64,000 nt of DNA, taken from Haemonchus contortus. Its lineage: Eukaryota; Nematoda; Chromadorea; Rhabditida; Trichostrongylidae. The stretch spans positions 35,189,145-35,253,144 of the forward strand of contig LS997565.1 of the NCBI GenBank assembly GCA_000469685.2, given 5' to 3'. The notes below the pieces were generated by a model, which saw nothing but the letters and a program-made list of their open reading frames with translations, did no database searches and had not been told where the DNA came from. Each line of letters starts with the position of its first letter. Position 1 is the stretch's first letter. The position numbers and the translations under genes were made by a program. This document shows positions 1 to 11,200 of this stretch, in pieces.

Positions 1-505
1 TATGTATGTATGTATGTATGTATGTATGTATGTATGTATGTATGTATGTATGTATGTATGTATGTATGTATGTATGTATGTATGTATGTATGTATGTATG
101 TATGTATGTATGTATGTATGTATGTATGTATGTATGTATGTATGTATGTATGTATGTATGTATGTATGTATGTATGTATGTATGTATGTATGTATGTATG
201 TATGTATGTATGTATGTATGTATGTATGTATGTATGTATGTATGTATGTATGTATGTATGTATGTATGTATGTATGTATGTATGTTATGTAGTATGCTAT
301 GTATGTATGTATGTATGATGTATGTATGTATGTATGTATGCTATGTATGTATGTCATGTATGTATGGTATGTATGTATGTATGTATGTATGTATGTATGT
401 ATGCTATGTATGTATGTATGATTATGTATGTATGTATGTATGGTTATATGTATGTATGTATGTATGCTTATGTATGTATGTTGTATGTATGGTAATGTAT
501 GTATG

Positions 506-536
<31 letters not shown>

Positions 537-650
537 TGTATGTATGTATGTATGTATGTATGTATGTATGTATGTATGTATGTATGTATGTATGTATGTA
601 TGCATGTATGTATGTATGTATGTATGTATGTATGTATGTATATATGTATG
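1..650. repeat. (TATG)n tetranucleotide microsatellite
   Basis: Essentially pure TATG tandem repeats for about 285 bases. An interrupted stretch (290-510) follows with TATGC, TATGG and one-base slips, then a second clean run to about 640. Repeated Met-Tyr-Val-Cys open frames here are artefacts of the repeat. The array runs off the left edge, so its true length is unknown. Confidence 0.97.
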
Positions 651-1559
651 TGTATGACCGGAAGTGCAGCTCCCCTTGCCCTGCACCTCAAGCGAATTTG
701 AACTGCTGAAGGTATGACTAGGTTGATGGTGGATGATAGGTAATGATAACAAATGGTAAAAACTGATGAAAGGCCTCAGAAAGCAAGTTTCACTAGATAC
801 GTCTAACTGGCAAAAACTGATAAGGGGTTGGATCATAGAAGGCAGAAGTGGTTGGATCATAGGAGGCAGTATCCACGGTGTACTTCTTGCCTTCCGTTTT
901 GACAAAAGAATCCAATATGTGATGTGAAGTTCAACGGAATTGCAGATGACATCAGGTAGTTACATCAGTGACAGGCAGAAGCGATCAAAGCTGGTAACGC
1001 AGAAGAAGAATAAAAAAGGCATCTTTCCACAACCACACTACGATTGTACGAAAGAGAAGATAGAAGGGAATCTCATGGTAGCTTTCCAAATTCATGTTTG
1101 GCTCCAATAAGCAGTTTATGGGCGAAGAGAGTGATGTCGGCAACACAATTCTGCACGTTTTTCAGCATTATTTCCATCTGCATACAAAGTCAAGCGGGTT
1201 CCCATTTATCACAGGGATCAATTGAGCTTTCTACTGAATACCAGTCGAACTGGCCAGCTAATGACAGGCTTGCCTTCTTCTTATGATAGAGTATGATTAG
1301 TAATTAGCAAAGGACCCGCTCCTTCTCAGGAAGAATTGATATTTTCAGAACACGAAACGTGGCAAAGGGCTGAGAGGGCATTCAAGTGGTATTCAGTAAG
1401 TGCCAACGCTTGTGCCCACATTTGGAAGTCTTGATATGCTGCAGTTTATAAAGTTGAAGGATAAAGTTTTTGGCGTTAATCAATCCCGTCTGAGGGATGC
1501 GCCCCCGCACTCCACTTTCATTCGAATAGTAATGGCGTAATGAGTGCGTTGTAGAGTGG
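651..1559. other. No gene recognised; minor repeat units
   Basis: At 795-870 two short units share the pattern GGTTGGATCATAG(A/G)AGGCAG. They resemble the minisatellite-like units at 27.2-27.6 and 41.2-41.6 kb, which carry CTGATAA and CATAGAAGGCGAGAG. No convincing exon or RNA gene was seen in the rest. Confidence 0.4.
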
Positions 1560-1725
1560 ACGCTGTACAAGTCAGCGTTTTTATTCCCCCAGACTAGTCT
1601 GGTACCAATTCACCGACCCCGAAGGGATGTAAGGCTTGGTTGGCCTAGGCGAGCATCGATCCGGGATTCGAACCCCTGCGTGGAATATAGTGCGCCACTT
1701 GCCACTACACCACCTCCGCCCACTA
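1560..1725 (-). mobile_element. tRNA-derived SINE copy
   Basis: On the minus strand a tRNA-like head has a pol III A-box-like stretch (GTGTAGTGGCAAGTGG) and a B box (GGTTCGAATCC), followed by a body containing TTGGTACCAGACTAGTCT. The same head and body occur at 44,283-44,475 on the plus strand (TTCGAATCCCGG, then GCCGGTACCAGACTCGTTTG), which shows that this is a dispersed SINE family and not a tRNA gene. The match extends about 40 bases beyond the body towards 1,520. Confidence 0.75.
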
Positions 1726-1869
1726 AACGACCTCAGCCCCCTGCTTGTCTTGAAAATAGTAATTAATTGAAGGTTCGATTGGGAAGAATCAAGTATTATA
1801 TTTTCGCCCCTTGAAGGGGCGTTGCCCAGTCCTGTCACATCTTCCCTCCTGCACTCCCACCAAATTTTC

Positions 1870-2730
<861 letters not shown>

Positions 2731-2736
2731 GTGATA

Positions 2737-3560
2737 TATAAGGATGCTTCGCGAGCTCTACGACAACTTCACGACCAGGACTTCACCATTCTACAAGGAA
2801 GTCATTACCAACGTGAAGGGAGGTGTCCGGTAGGGGGGTACCATTTCGCCCAAACTTTGTGGTGTCGCTCTCAAGAACATCATGCGTAATTTTGGATGGG
2901 AAGACTTGGGCTTGAAGGTCGATGGTCGCTACCTACATCACCTCCGCCTTGCAGCCGGCATCATGCTTATAACACCGAACATCGAGCAGGCGGAACGAAT
3001 GCTGGCCGAGTCTGACAGTGCTTGGGGAAGGATCGGCTCGAGACTGGACTTAACGAAGACGATGTTTATGAAGAACGGATTGGTACCTGATGCTCCCTTC
3101 ACGCTAAACGGAAAGAATAACTTGTGTATCTGAGTCGGAAAGTCAACAAGATGAATGACCTAGCTCCGGAGCTGTGCAGAAGGAAACGCGCTGGGGGGGG
3201 GGGGGGGGAACATTTAAGAATAACGAGGGAGTAGTGAAGAAGACAAAAAACATCCGGATCCGCGTTCAACGTTTCGACACTGCTGTCCTTCCTGCTTTGA
3301 CGTACGCCTCGGAGACTTGGACTCTACGAAAGCAGGATGAGCATGGTGTCAGCATTACTCAACGCGCTTTGGAAAGGACGATGCTCGGAATTTCTCTATA
3401 CACGCAAGTGCAGAAGTGAGTCCGGAGCTCCATCATTGAACGAGGATCAGGGTTGCGTTGATTACGCCAAGAAATCGAAGATCAGGTAGGCCGACCAGAT
3501 TATGCGATACAGTGATGGCAGTTGGACTATGTAGAGCGGTTACTGACTGGAAATAGCTAG
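2737..3560 (+). pseudogene. RTE-type LINE reverse transcriptase relic
   Basis: Translated fragments in shifting frames match the second half of an RTE-clade LINE polyprotein. LKVDGRYLHHLRLAAGIML lies at the active-site block, where the expected Phe-Ala-Asp-Asp has decayed to Leu-Ala-Ala-Gly. TMFMKNGLVPDAPFTLNG and then LPALTYASETWTLRKQDEHG with ALERTMLGISLYTQVQ follow. A run of about 18 G residues at 3,189-3,207 and several frameshifts or stops interrupt it. Both catalytic aspartates are gone, so this is a dead copy. Related relics lie at 6,110-6,250 and, inverted, at 16,850-18,110. Confidence 0.85.
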
Positions 3561-3859
3561 CTAGCAAATGAGCGGATCAGAGTGTCACCGACCATTTTAC
3601 ACAAGAAACGCGCAGGCAGCAGAAAATTTCAAAGATATGCCTTAACTTTGACTGCAGAGTTTTGGTGCTCTGCAAAGCTGCATATAATGCATACTGCGTC
3701 AAGGCAATATATTTTTTAGCCTCTTTCCTGAACAGGCACCAACCTACATATGAAACACATAGCTGGTCATTCTCGAACTCTTCTCTTACACGGCTTGAAC
3801 ATCTTCCTACTCCTGCAAATACACAGCTTTAACAGACGGCTATGTACTACCGTCGAGAG

Positions 3860-6090
3860 AATGCGGTGTTCAGGTCTAAGGGAGTTTGTGCTCTTCTCAG
3901 GTGTGTCCATCTTTTTCTCTTTGAGCACGACGTGTGCTCTGGGGCACTATAGTTTCGGCATATGCAGTTATGTTCATAATCTAAACAAGGAAAGATCCCA
4001 AGTAGAAGTGACCACTTGAAATAAGACCTATACTGCTAGACGTATTTCTGAATGCTGATTCCAAATCTGCTTTCCAAACTTGCCGAGCGTTTCAATGTAT
4101 GAAGTTATGAAGTAATTTTGGGTGAGGCTAACATAAGAAAACTTAATTTACATGGATGTACCACTTTCATCAATGTGTGAGAGAGATTAGGGTTCGGATT
4201 CAGTGGGGGACCGAAATTCTGCATTATCATCAGATTTTTTTTTCAAGAATTAGAAAACACGCTAATGAAGATTTTATCACGTTCCATGAACTTTTGATGC
4301 TTTTGCTGATATTTATTTACCTAAAGCAATACCGCTTTTGCTCGCATGCCTATGCGCTCTGTGTTCACATTGGGATGACTTTTGCCGTTTTATGAACAAA
4401 TTACTACTCAAGCACGAAATGCTTGAAATAAAGAAGCTTTTCACAATGGGAGCAACGGATGAAAAAGAACTCATCACAGCCAATTGCTTCACAATCACTT
4501 ACCAAATAAGAAGGAGAGCAGAATTGTGTGAGCGTCTCAAAATCACCCCGATGATGCTTAGGTATTCGACGGCGAAACAAGAGAGAAATTTCCTAAATTT
4601 AACAGCGCAGAACTGAAAGTAGACAAACGGTAGTATTCGAAGAATTGAGTCTCTGCACGCAAACGTTGAGATCATGAGTCATCACTTATGAGGCGATGCA
4701 AGACTTTTCAAAGACAAAAAGAAATGAACATCTAGCGGCTATATTAGCCTGGTGGTTCTAGCAGGGATGTTCATTACCTTCACCTGCTTTTGTGGAGGTA
4801 AGGCGGACCGGATAGCTTTATGGTCCTTGAACGATGTTCACAATGTCGACAGTGTCGGTGTTGATGAATCCAGAGCAGCTACGTACGATAGCACCCTTTC
4901 GAGCATCATCATTGCTCATCATATGCGTTTTACTCGCCCGGAGTTCCAAATTTTGCGCAAGGATGATTCTCCCACTCGGTAACATATAGGTAGATAGGAA
5001 AAGGTAAGCGAAGGCATCAAAAGCTCATAGAACGTAATAAAATATTCAGGAAAGTACTTTTTAGTGCTTAAAAATTTTATATAATGCGAAACTTCAGTAG
5101 CGCTCAAAAGTCTTCGGTGAAATGGTCCTTCAGCGGTACTTTTCAGTCGTAACTCCTTTCCTACTGGATCTAGTCATGCGAAATTTCTATATGTGGAGCG
5201 TGGGTGTACTGTGAATATTTACCACTATTAACCTCCAATCTAATCACGTTCCAGATATTCGAAAGAGCATGAACTTAAAATCGACTGAAAATACAGATGA
5301 TGGTCCTTCTAGAATCTCTTTCCTTTTTGTCCTGTCTAATGTTTACGAGCGATAATGCCGAACACAATAGATGAGAAAAACGCACATAAGGTGTAAATAA
5401 GTGGAGACGTTACCACTTTACTTTTAGCAAAATCTGCTACCGCAACAAACACCTTGCTCTACCTGTGGATATTGCAGCTTTGCAGTCAAATAGTGTTGGG
5501 TAGGGTGAAATAAGCTCTAGTTGAACATATCCAAATTTCGCGCGATTTGGTTTATAAGAGAAAAGTTATAAACGAAAAAGCGTCAAAGCATTTCACCGGA
5601 GACCTTTGAGCGCTACTGTATATCGCCCACAAAGCCCTGTAAATTAATCTCTCTCACACAAAAAGCGTCCCCCATGCCACTGCTCCAAGCTGGCGTTGGA
5701 GAGAGTGGTACATCCATGTTGTTTAAGTCCATCCAGAAAAACGCTAGGCAAATTTGGAAAGCAGATTTAAAATCAGTGCTCAAAAATACGTCCAGCAGTA
5801 AAGGTCGTTTTTCGAATGGCCACTTCGACTTGGAATCCTTCCCTGGTAAGACAACGTTCTATTACAAAAACTTGCACCTGTTAGCTTTGTAATAAGGAAC
5901 GACGGTTTTTCTGATAGTGAGCATGCAGAGTCAAAGACAAAACTTAGTGTCCTTTCGCGGCGAAATGAATTGTTCCTCTATCATACTCCTCTGACCTATC
6001 AGCCAAGATACCATGCTTTCATTCCATGAGCTCAAAATGTGGACGGATATCGGAGCTTACAGCAAGTGAGTTTCATATGCAATATGGAAA
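3860..6090. repeat. Dispersed repeat interrupted by a palindromic insertion
   Basis: The flanks (about 3,865-4,005 and 5,830-6,080) match one contiguous stretch at 30,590-30,990; shared landmarks include TCAGGTCTA, GTGCTCTTC, TATAGTTT and GTGGACGGATATC(G/A)GAGCTT. Between the flanks lies an insertion with inverted arms: 4,035-4,095 pairs with 5,735-5,800, GGATGTACCACT near 4,153 pairs with its complement near 5,710, and 4,257-4,330 pairs with 4,985-5,065. A further TIR element is nested in the right arm. No host gene was recognised in the interval. Confidence 0.6.
5095..5620. mobile_element. Non-autonomous DNA transposon with ~30-bp TIRs
   Basis: The left end begins CAGTAGCGCTCAAAAGTCTT and the right end is its near-perfect complement (AGACCTTTGAGCGCTACTG), with about 30 bases of terminal inverted repeat. 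The interior (about 525 bases) has no transposase frame. A second, partly deleted copy in the opposite orientation lies at about 33,980-34,468. The element sits inside the right arm of a larger palindromic insertion, so it arrived after that insertion. Confidence 0.7.
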
Positions 6091-6109
6091 CATCCCGCCA
6101 AAGACTGGA

Positions 6110-6250
6110 AATCAGAAATGCCATTGATTATGCCATGAAGTTGAAAATCGGCTGGGCCGGGCACGTTATGCGATATAGTGACGAATATTGGGCCAGGGCG
6201 GGTGCTGACTGGATCCCTCGGGACGTCGAACGAGCACCTGGATGGCTCTT
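6110..6250 (+). pseudogene. RTE LINE C-terminal fragment
   Basis: The translation contains RNAIDYAMKLKIGWAGHVMR followed by WIPRDVERAPG, typical of the region just after the RTE reverse transcriptase domain. The continuing C-terminal part (TEALKERNSSRR in a shifted frame) reappears at about 6,360-6,500, after an interrupting repeat arm, so the fragment has been split by a later insertion. Confidence 0.75.
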
Positions 6251-6251
6251 T

Positions 6252-6612
6252 CACGTAGGATTTTACAAACATATAGGCTCTTGCATTATACGGTTCCATA
6301 TCAGCTCTTATCAACTGATATCACTTGCTATCACCTATCATTAATGCTCCCATTCTGACCTCTTCACGGAAGCTTTGAAAGAAAGGAATTCTTCTCGTCG
6401 TGTCCCTCGATCCAGGACAATTCACAGGAATACTATAGCTTGCAACAGAAACTACTGTAGACACCGGCGTTCGCTTGGAGAAGTCCATGATCAACTAAAG
6501 GCGGTAGAATGGGAGCATTAATGATAAGTGACAGCAAGTGATATCAGTTGATAAGAGCTGATATGGAACCGTATAATGCAAGAGCCTATATGTTTGTAAA
6601 ATCCTACGTGTA
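6252..6612. repeat. Inverted repeat with ~104-bp arms
   Basis: The left arm (about 6,252-6,355, starting CACGTAGGATTTTACAAACA) is repeated in reverse complement at about 6,508-6,612 with only a few mismatches. The ~150-base spacer still carries RTE LINE sequence. The two arms therefore look like two oppositely oriented copies of one short element inserted around, or fold-back ends framing, a piece of LINE. Confidence 0.8.
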
Positions 6613-7017
6613 GGAGCCTTGGCACTTCAGTAGGTGGCATGGATTAAGAAGGGACTGCAGATGTCTAGTAAAAAAAACCTTGGATTGAAGGACAACGTAA
6701 ATTAACTATTTAACTGTTTAACTTTTACATAACGGATGTCTGCGACTTGTATTCTCCGTTGCCATGAAAAAGGCTTAGTGATCAAGTGGCAATTATAAGC
6801 GCTGACCAGTCTACAAACCACTCGTAGGTCACCACGCTTATCGGTCCCCACACTCCCAAAATGGGAAATAAGGCAAGAGGTCACTAGTTATGTTGATGCG
6901 CCCTTTAACAGCTTCAGCAAAGGTACTCCTTCAATTGGAATTCGTTGGTCTATTAGGAATTGGTCTATGTTAAGCGTGATATTTAGCACCATGGAAATTC
7001 GGTACGTTCACTTGTTC

Positions 7018-7188
7018 GAGAATGAAGAATCTGTTGAAACGTCGGGCACAATAAATGCTTCACCATTGAAGAACTTGTTCGTAGCATCATCCAGTAATCG
7101 TTTAAAAACGCATTCAACGATAAAATAGTTTCTGATATTTCCTGTTAGGCCGTGCCCGTGCCTTCTTATTGTGTCGTGTATGGCGTTG
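7018..7188 (-). CDS. Candidate terminal exon, unknown protein
   Basis: On the minus strand an acceptor (GGCATCTCAG) is followed by 57 open codons starting YSNAIHDTIRRHGHG and ending in a stop after FSNK. Composition is ordinary for a globular protein and there is no similarity to the nearby repeats. No upstream exon was linked with confidence; the minus-strand open frame at 7,630-7,911 is a possible partner. The family is unknown. Confidence 0.3.
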
Positions 7189-7629
7189 CTGTACTGAGAT
7201 GCCACTCAGACAGAACGCAATGAGCGCTAGAACACATACATCAATGAAACATGTAGAAAAGGAATGGACGTGTTGCTGGCTGTGACAACTGCACCACTTA
7301 CACACGTCCAATCGAATACATTTGTTAAGAACACGAGCAAGAGGTGCGTCTTTCCAATGATTTTCTTATTTGGTGCACCTTCGCTATCCCATGTGGGTGT
7401 TAGGGAAGCGGTAACTAGAACGGTCACTGACTGCACCTTTCAATCATTAATCAACGAGAACAATCGGCCGCAATGTATAGTTTCTGATGCTTTATTTACA
7501 AAACAATCATGGCATAAGTTTGCACTAGATAAATCACTAGGATGTTATGGCGAGAAAAAATTGGGAAGGAAAAGATCATACGCTCACAGATACCATAAAG
7601 ATATGCTTGTGATCATGGCAGATTGGGTA

Positions 7630-7911
7630 TTACTTTTTGGAAAACATTTCGTTAAGCGAAATAATTAATAGAAAAGGACAGGCAACATTGATTAATGTGA
7701 ATAGAAGGTATAATTGTTTAAGCGTTGTACTGGACCATAATATTCTTTCGCCGGACAATCCCATTTCTCTGAAAATGCTTTTGGTCATAAATAAATCTTG
7801 GCAGTAGATAGACAAACGATTGCTTAGCTCACGGAGGGTCTCTCCCATAATGTAAAATGATATCATATGCAGGGCATCAAACCAACGCACATGTGAGCGT
7901 ATAGTGTCCAT
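7630..7911 (-). CDS. Candidate membrane-protein exon
   Basis: A 93-codon minus-strand frame contains RELSNRLSIYCQDL, GERILWSSTTLKQLYLLF and a hydrophobic stretch LINVACPFLLIISLNEMF that could be a membrane helix. Arrangement and composition recall the last third of invertebrate gustatory-type (7tm_7) receptors, but no diagnostic motif is present, so this is only a suggestion. Splice borders were not resolved. Confidence 0.25.
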   Translation of the reverse strand: MDTIRSHVRWFDALHMISFYIMGETLRELSNRLSIYCQDLFMTKSIFREMGLSGERILWSSTTLKQLYLLFTLINVACPFLLIISLNEMFSKK

Positions 7912-8173
7912 TCAAGCTTGAAGGCACCCCAAGGCCGTTTTTCCCTGTCATCCTTCTACCAAACATGGACATGGGGATGTTGTGTAGCCCGGGCAGTTCT
8001 CACAGAACAGACTCCCTCTAGTTGGACATATTGACATTGTAGAACATGTGAAATGCTACGCATTCATAATATGAGAATTCACTTCTGAAATCTTCCCTTT
8101 GTCTTAGCCCGAAAAGAGTTTGGGCAAGAACGAGCTACAGTTCAAAATGTGACATGCAAAGCCCCTGGAAACC

Positions 8174-8179
8174 TTTATT
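8174..8179 (-). terminator. Polyadenylation signal AATAAA
   Basis: On the minus strand a canonical AATAAA stands 26 bases after the stop codon of the gene ending at 8,205, which supports that stop as the true 3' end. Confidence 0.55.
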
Positions 8180-8204
8180 TCAGACATCTGAGTATGACGA
8201 CAAT

Positions 8205-11200
8205 TTACACACAACCTTCAGTTTTCCCATCCCACAGATAATACGAAGTCATGTTTTTCTCGAAAGTTTCAAATGCGAATCCAGAAGAAATTGACGAACT
8301 CAGCTAGTTACCTGAAGCATTTCAGGACGGAAATCTTCTTCGAATCTTTGAAGCAGTACCCATTCAAAGACTATGCGATCCCTCCCACCATAGATATCAT
8401 GATCGAATTTCTGTAAAATTACAAGCTAATTATTCATATATACAATATACAATCATCTTAGAATAGTCACAATATCCTACTCTGCTCCTGCGCTACACTG
8501 ATTAGCGTATGGGCAGAAAATTGGAAGACTGTTGTATGAAGGTTAGATGGTTGCCTCGGGATGTGCACTTGCAGAGTTAACCATGTAGTGCATCACATAC
8601 AGAAACCTAGGCAAATCTTGTGGCCCTTCTCAGTGACCGAGGCATTATACCGTGCCCCAAAATTATGGGCACTAATTCATTGCAATGTGTTCAAAGGCAT
8701 AAAAGATAACAATGCTTACTGAGTCTTCCCATGAGAATACTCAGTGACCCTCAATGGTATTAGAATGAACCTTCTTGCGCCCAAAATCTTGACGATAAGG
8801 GCACAGTAGAAACCCTGTTCCCGGCTCGCGCGGCCTTTCCTCTCCTCGATCGATGTCACGTCAGGCGAGTGTCGAGGCGCGATACATTGCAATTATTCGT
8901 TCTAGGACCCATACACAATCAGCTGATCGCCGAGTGATGAGGCGATTCTTTTTTCCTCTATTATTCTTTCTGCTACCGCGATCCCGAGCTACTTTTGCTG
9001 TTGCTAGGGTTTTTCGTTTACTTATGCTTGAAGGTGAATAAATTTTTGCTTGCCGTAGTTAGTTGTTTGCACAGGATACACACGTATGCAATGACCCACA
9101 TTGTAAAGCTCGTCCAAACGCCCCACTCCTCTTCATTCTTCTGGTCTCATTCTCGTCAAACCCCCCCCCCCCCCTTTTAACGCTTTTTCTAGGCCTTTTC
9201 ACTTTGGAAACACTGATTTATGCAGTTCCTTTGCCTTCATCGCGCTATTTTCCTCTTACCTTCCGTTTTTCGTCACAATTTGGCTTACCCAAAATTATCG
9301 TGAACTGTGCCTAACGAAATCTGAGCTGAGAATGCCAATGGGATTTGTATGTAGATTATGTTCAAGAACAAGCCACAATCACATTTCAAGATATCTCCCA
9401 TCAGCACGGATAAAGGTACAAAGTCTGCTCAATGAAAATTAGGAGCTCGGTGAAAAATGGTCAGAGGGAGGCCACTCTTCACAATGTCGATATATCAAGA
9501 AATGTGTCGTTGCGAGGTGTTATTCTGTGTTACACCAAGGACCTGAAAGTTTTCACTAAGGTAAGCCTCAAGAGGAAAGAAGCACCAAGGTGGGCGGGTC
9601 AGCTTCTCGCTCGAGGTAATCATCTCACCCACAGGGTGCTCCAACCCTCTCAAGGCTTGGTTTGAAAACGTTATACCCTGGCTGTAACGCATAAGAGCGC
9701 GCAGATGGCCGGAGCCTTCCCTTCTCTTCTTTTCCGATGAAGTCTGACGTCACAAGGATCAGCACGTAACACTGGGTTCATTTCTTGATAATCACTGTGA
9801 GTGAGATGGGTCTCTTCCCCTTCCAACTACATTTTCGCCGTCTGTTCTTGGACGTATCCTCGCATGTTGCACACAAGCGTACCTTTCCGATTTTTCCTAG
9901 ATGTTCTTGAGTCTTCTTTTCCGAGACTCTAAACTGGAATTGCAAACCCGGTAGTGCAAGCAAGTTACGATCTTGAGAACGTGATAGGCATTCCCTTCTC
10001 TTAATGAAGTCGGGTACATGGTGTCGGCACTACTCTTGGACGAGCTTGGCTCTGTGGACCTGACTAGCATCCTGCTGGAAGGGCCGCGAGCTGTTTTGGG
10101 AAGCGAAGTGGTATCAGGGCTTACGTCCATCAGTATGCTCTTAAGTACACGTCTTTGATGAATTTCTTTCCGGCCAGGACGGAACCACCATCGTCGTACA
10201 ATTGCTCGTATCTCTCTCAGAAACATCACTCTTATGTTCTTACAACAACTTTTCACAAGAGCTCTTATTTTCGATGCTTCTATCTAGGACACTGTCGTGA
10301 AAATTTTCTCGTCAAAGAAAACGATGGAACGATGGTGCTTCTATTCAATTGACTACCTTCTTCATTTGTTGACCCTTAACTGCAGTTGTGAAAAGGCATT
10401 CCTGCATACGAGAGGAATGGCAATAGAGCCTATGCTCGTCAATCTGCTCTACCGACAAGTTTGATTACTCGTGCTCCGTTGCCGTCCATTCGATGGGCCA
10501 ATCACGAGCACGACCGACTCGCCAATAAACTTTTTAATAGTCCTATTTTTTATCTCTGATCTTTCTACCCTTTTCGGCTTTGCTCTCGACTAGTTCTGCT
10601 TCTCTGCATCGTTTGACGGTAAAAGGTCTCACTGTCGAGTTTGGTAGTTGTTGTCGTGTGCTACACCGAGACGGCTTTAAAGATATGACATTCTTGTTGG
10701 CCTGGGTGGGAACCGATCCTTGGCTTAATCCTCGGACAATGCGTGGTAGTGGGCCACTGCCATGCCATAACCATCTGTCTTTTTTTTCAATACTTTTCAG
10801 CTTTCCTTCACACCCAGATCATCAGCGGAGGGGCTGTTTTTACTGAAGCTGCGATAGGTAAGAGTGGATTAGGTTACGTAATCCAGAAGTTGTGATAGAA
10901 GAGATGAAAGGATCAAGAGACATTTCAGGCAAAGAGAAGCAAAAACTTGTACCCATCAAGATCTCTTCTTCAAAACAACATCTTTTGAATCTGATTATTC
11001 CGCATATGACTGTATATGACTACATTCGAAATTTTGTATTCAGCCAACTAGGTAAACTTACGCTAACAGTGACGGCAATCTGGATCCTCTCTTTGCTCTT
11101 TAGTACACCATATGGCGGATATGCGAGAACACGAGGAATGCAGTTGCCTGAGTATGATAGGTAGATGAGGTAACATTCTTTTCCATTGCACGATCATCAT

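Noticed and set aside
2..506. Met-Tyr-Val-Cys open frames
   Set aside because: Pure product of the TATG microsatellite.
9901..9950. Possible extra exon MFLSLLFRDSKLELQTR
   Set aside because: Good acceptor, but its end phase does not match the next exon, and the remaining intron would be only 37 bases.
9897..10256. 119-codon minus-strand open frame
   Set aside because: Antisense to phase-consistent plus-strand exons at 9,988-10,207, which have better splice sites.
11040..11140. Receptor helix-4-like stretch LTLTVTAIWILSLLFSTPY
   Set aside because: It lies across an intron and part of an exon of the plus-strand gene at 9,432-11,657: a strong GTAAAC donor at 11,052 and a CTTTAG acceptor at 11,103 exclude it from coding sequence.
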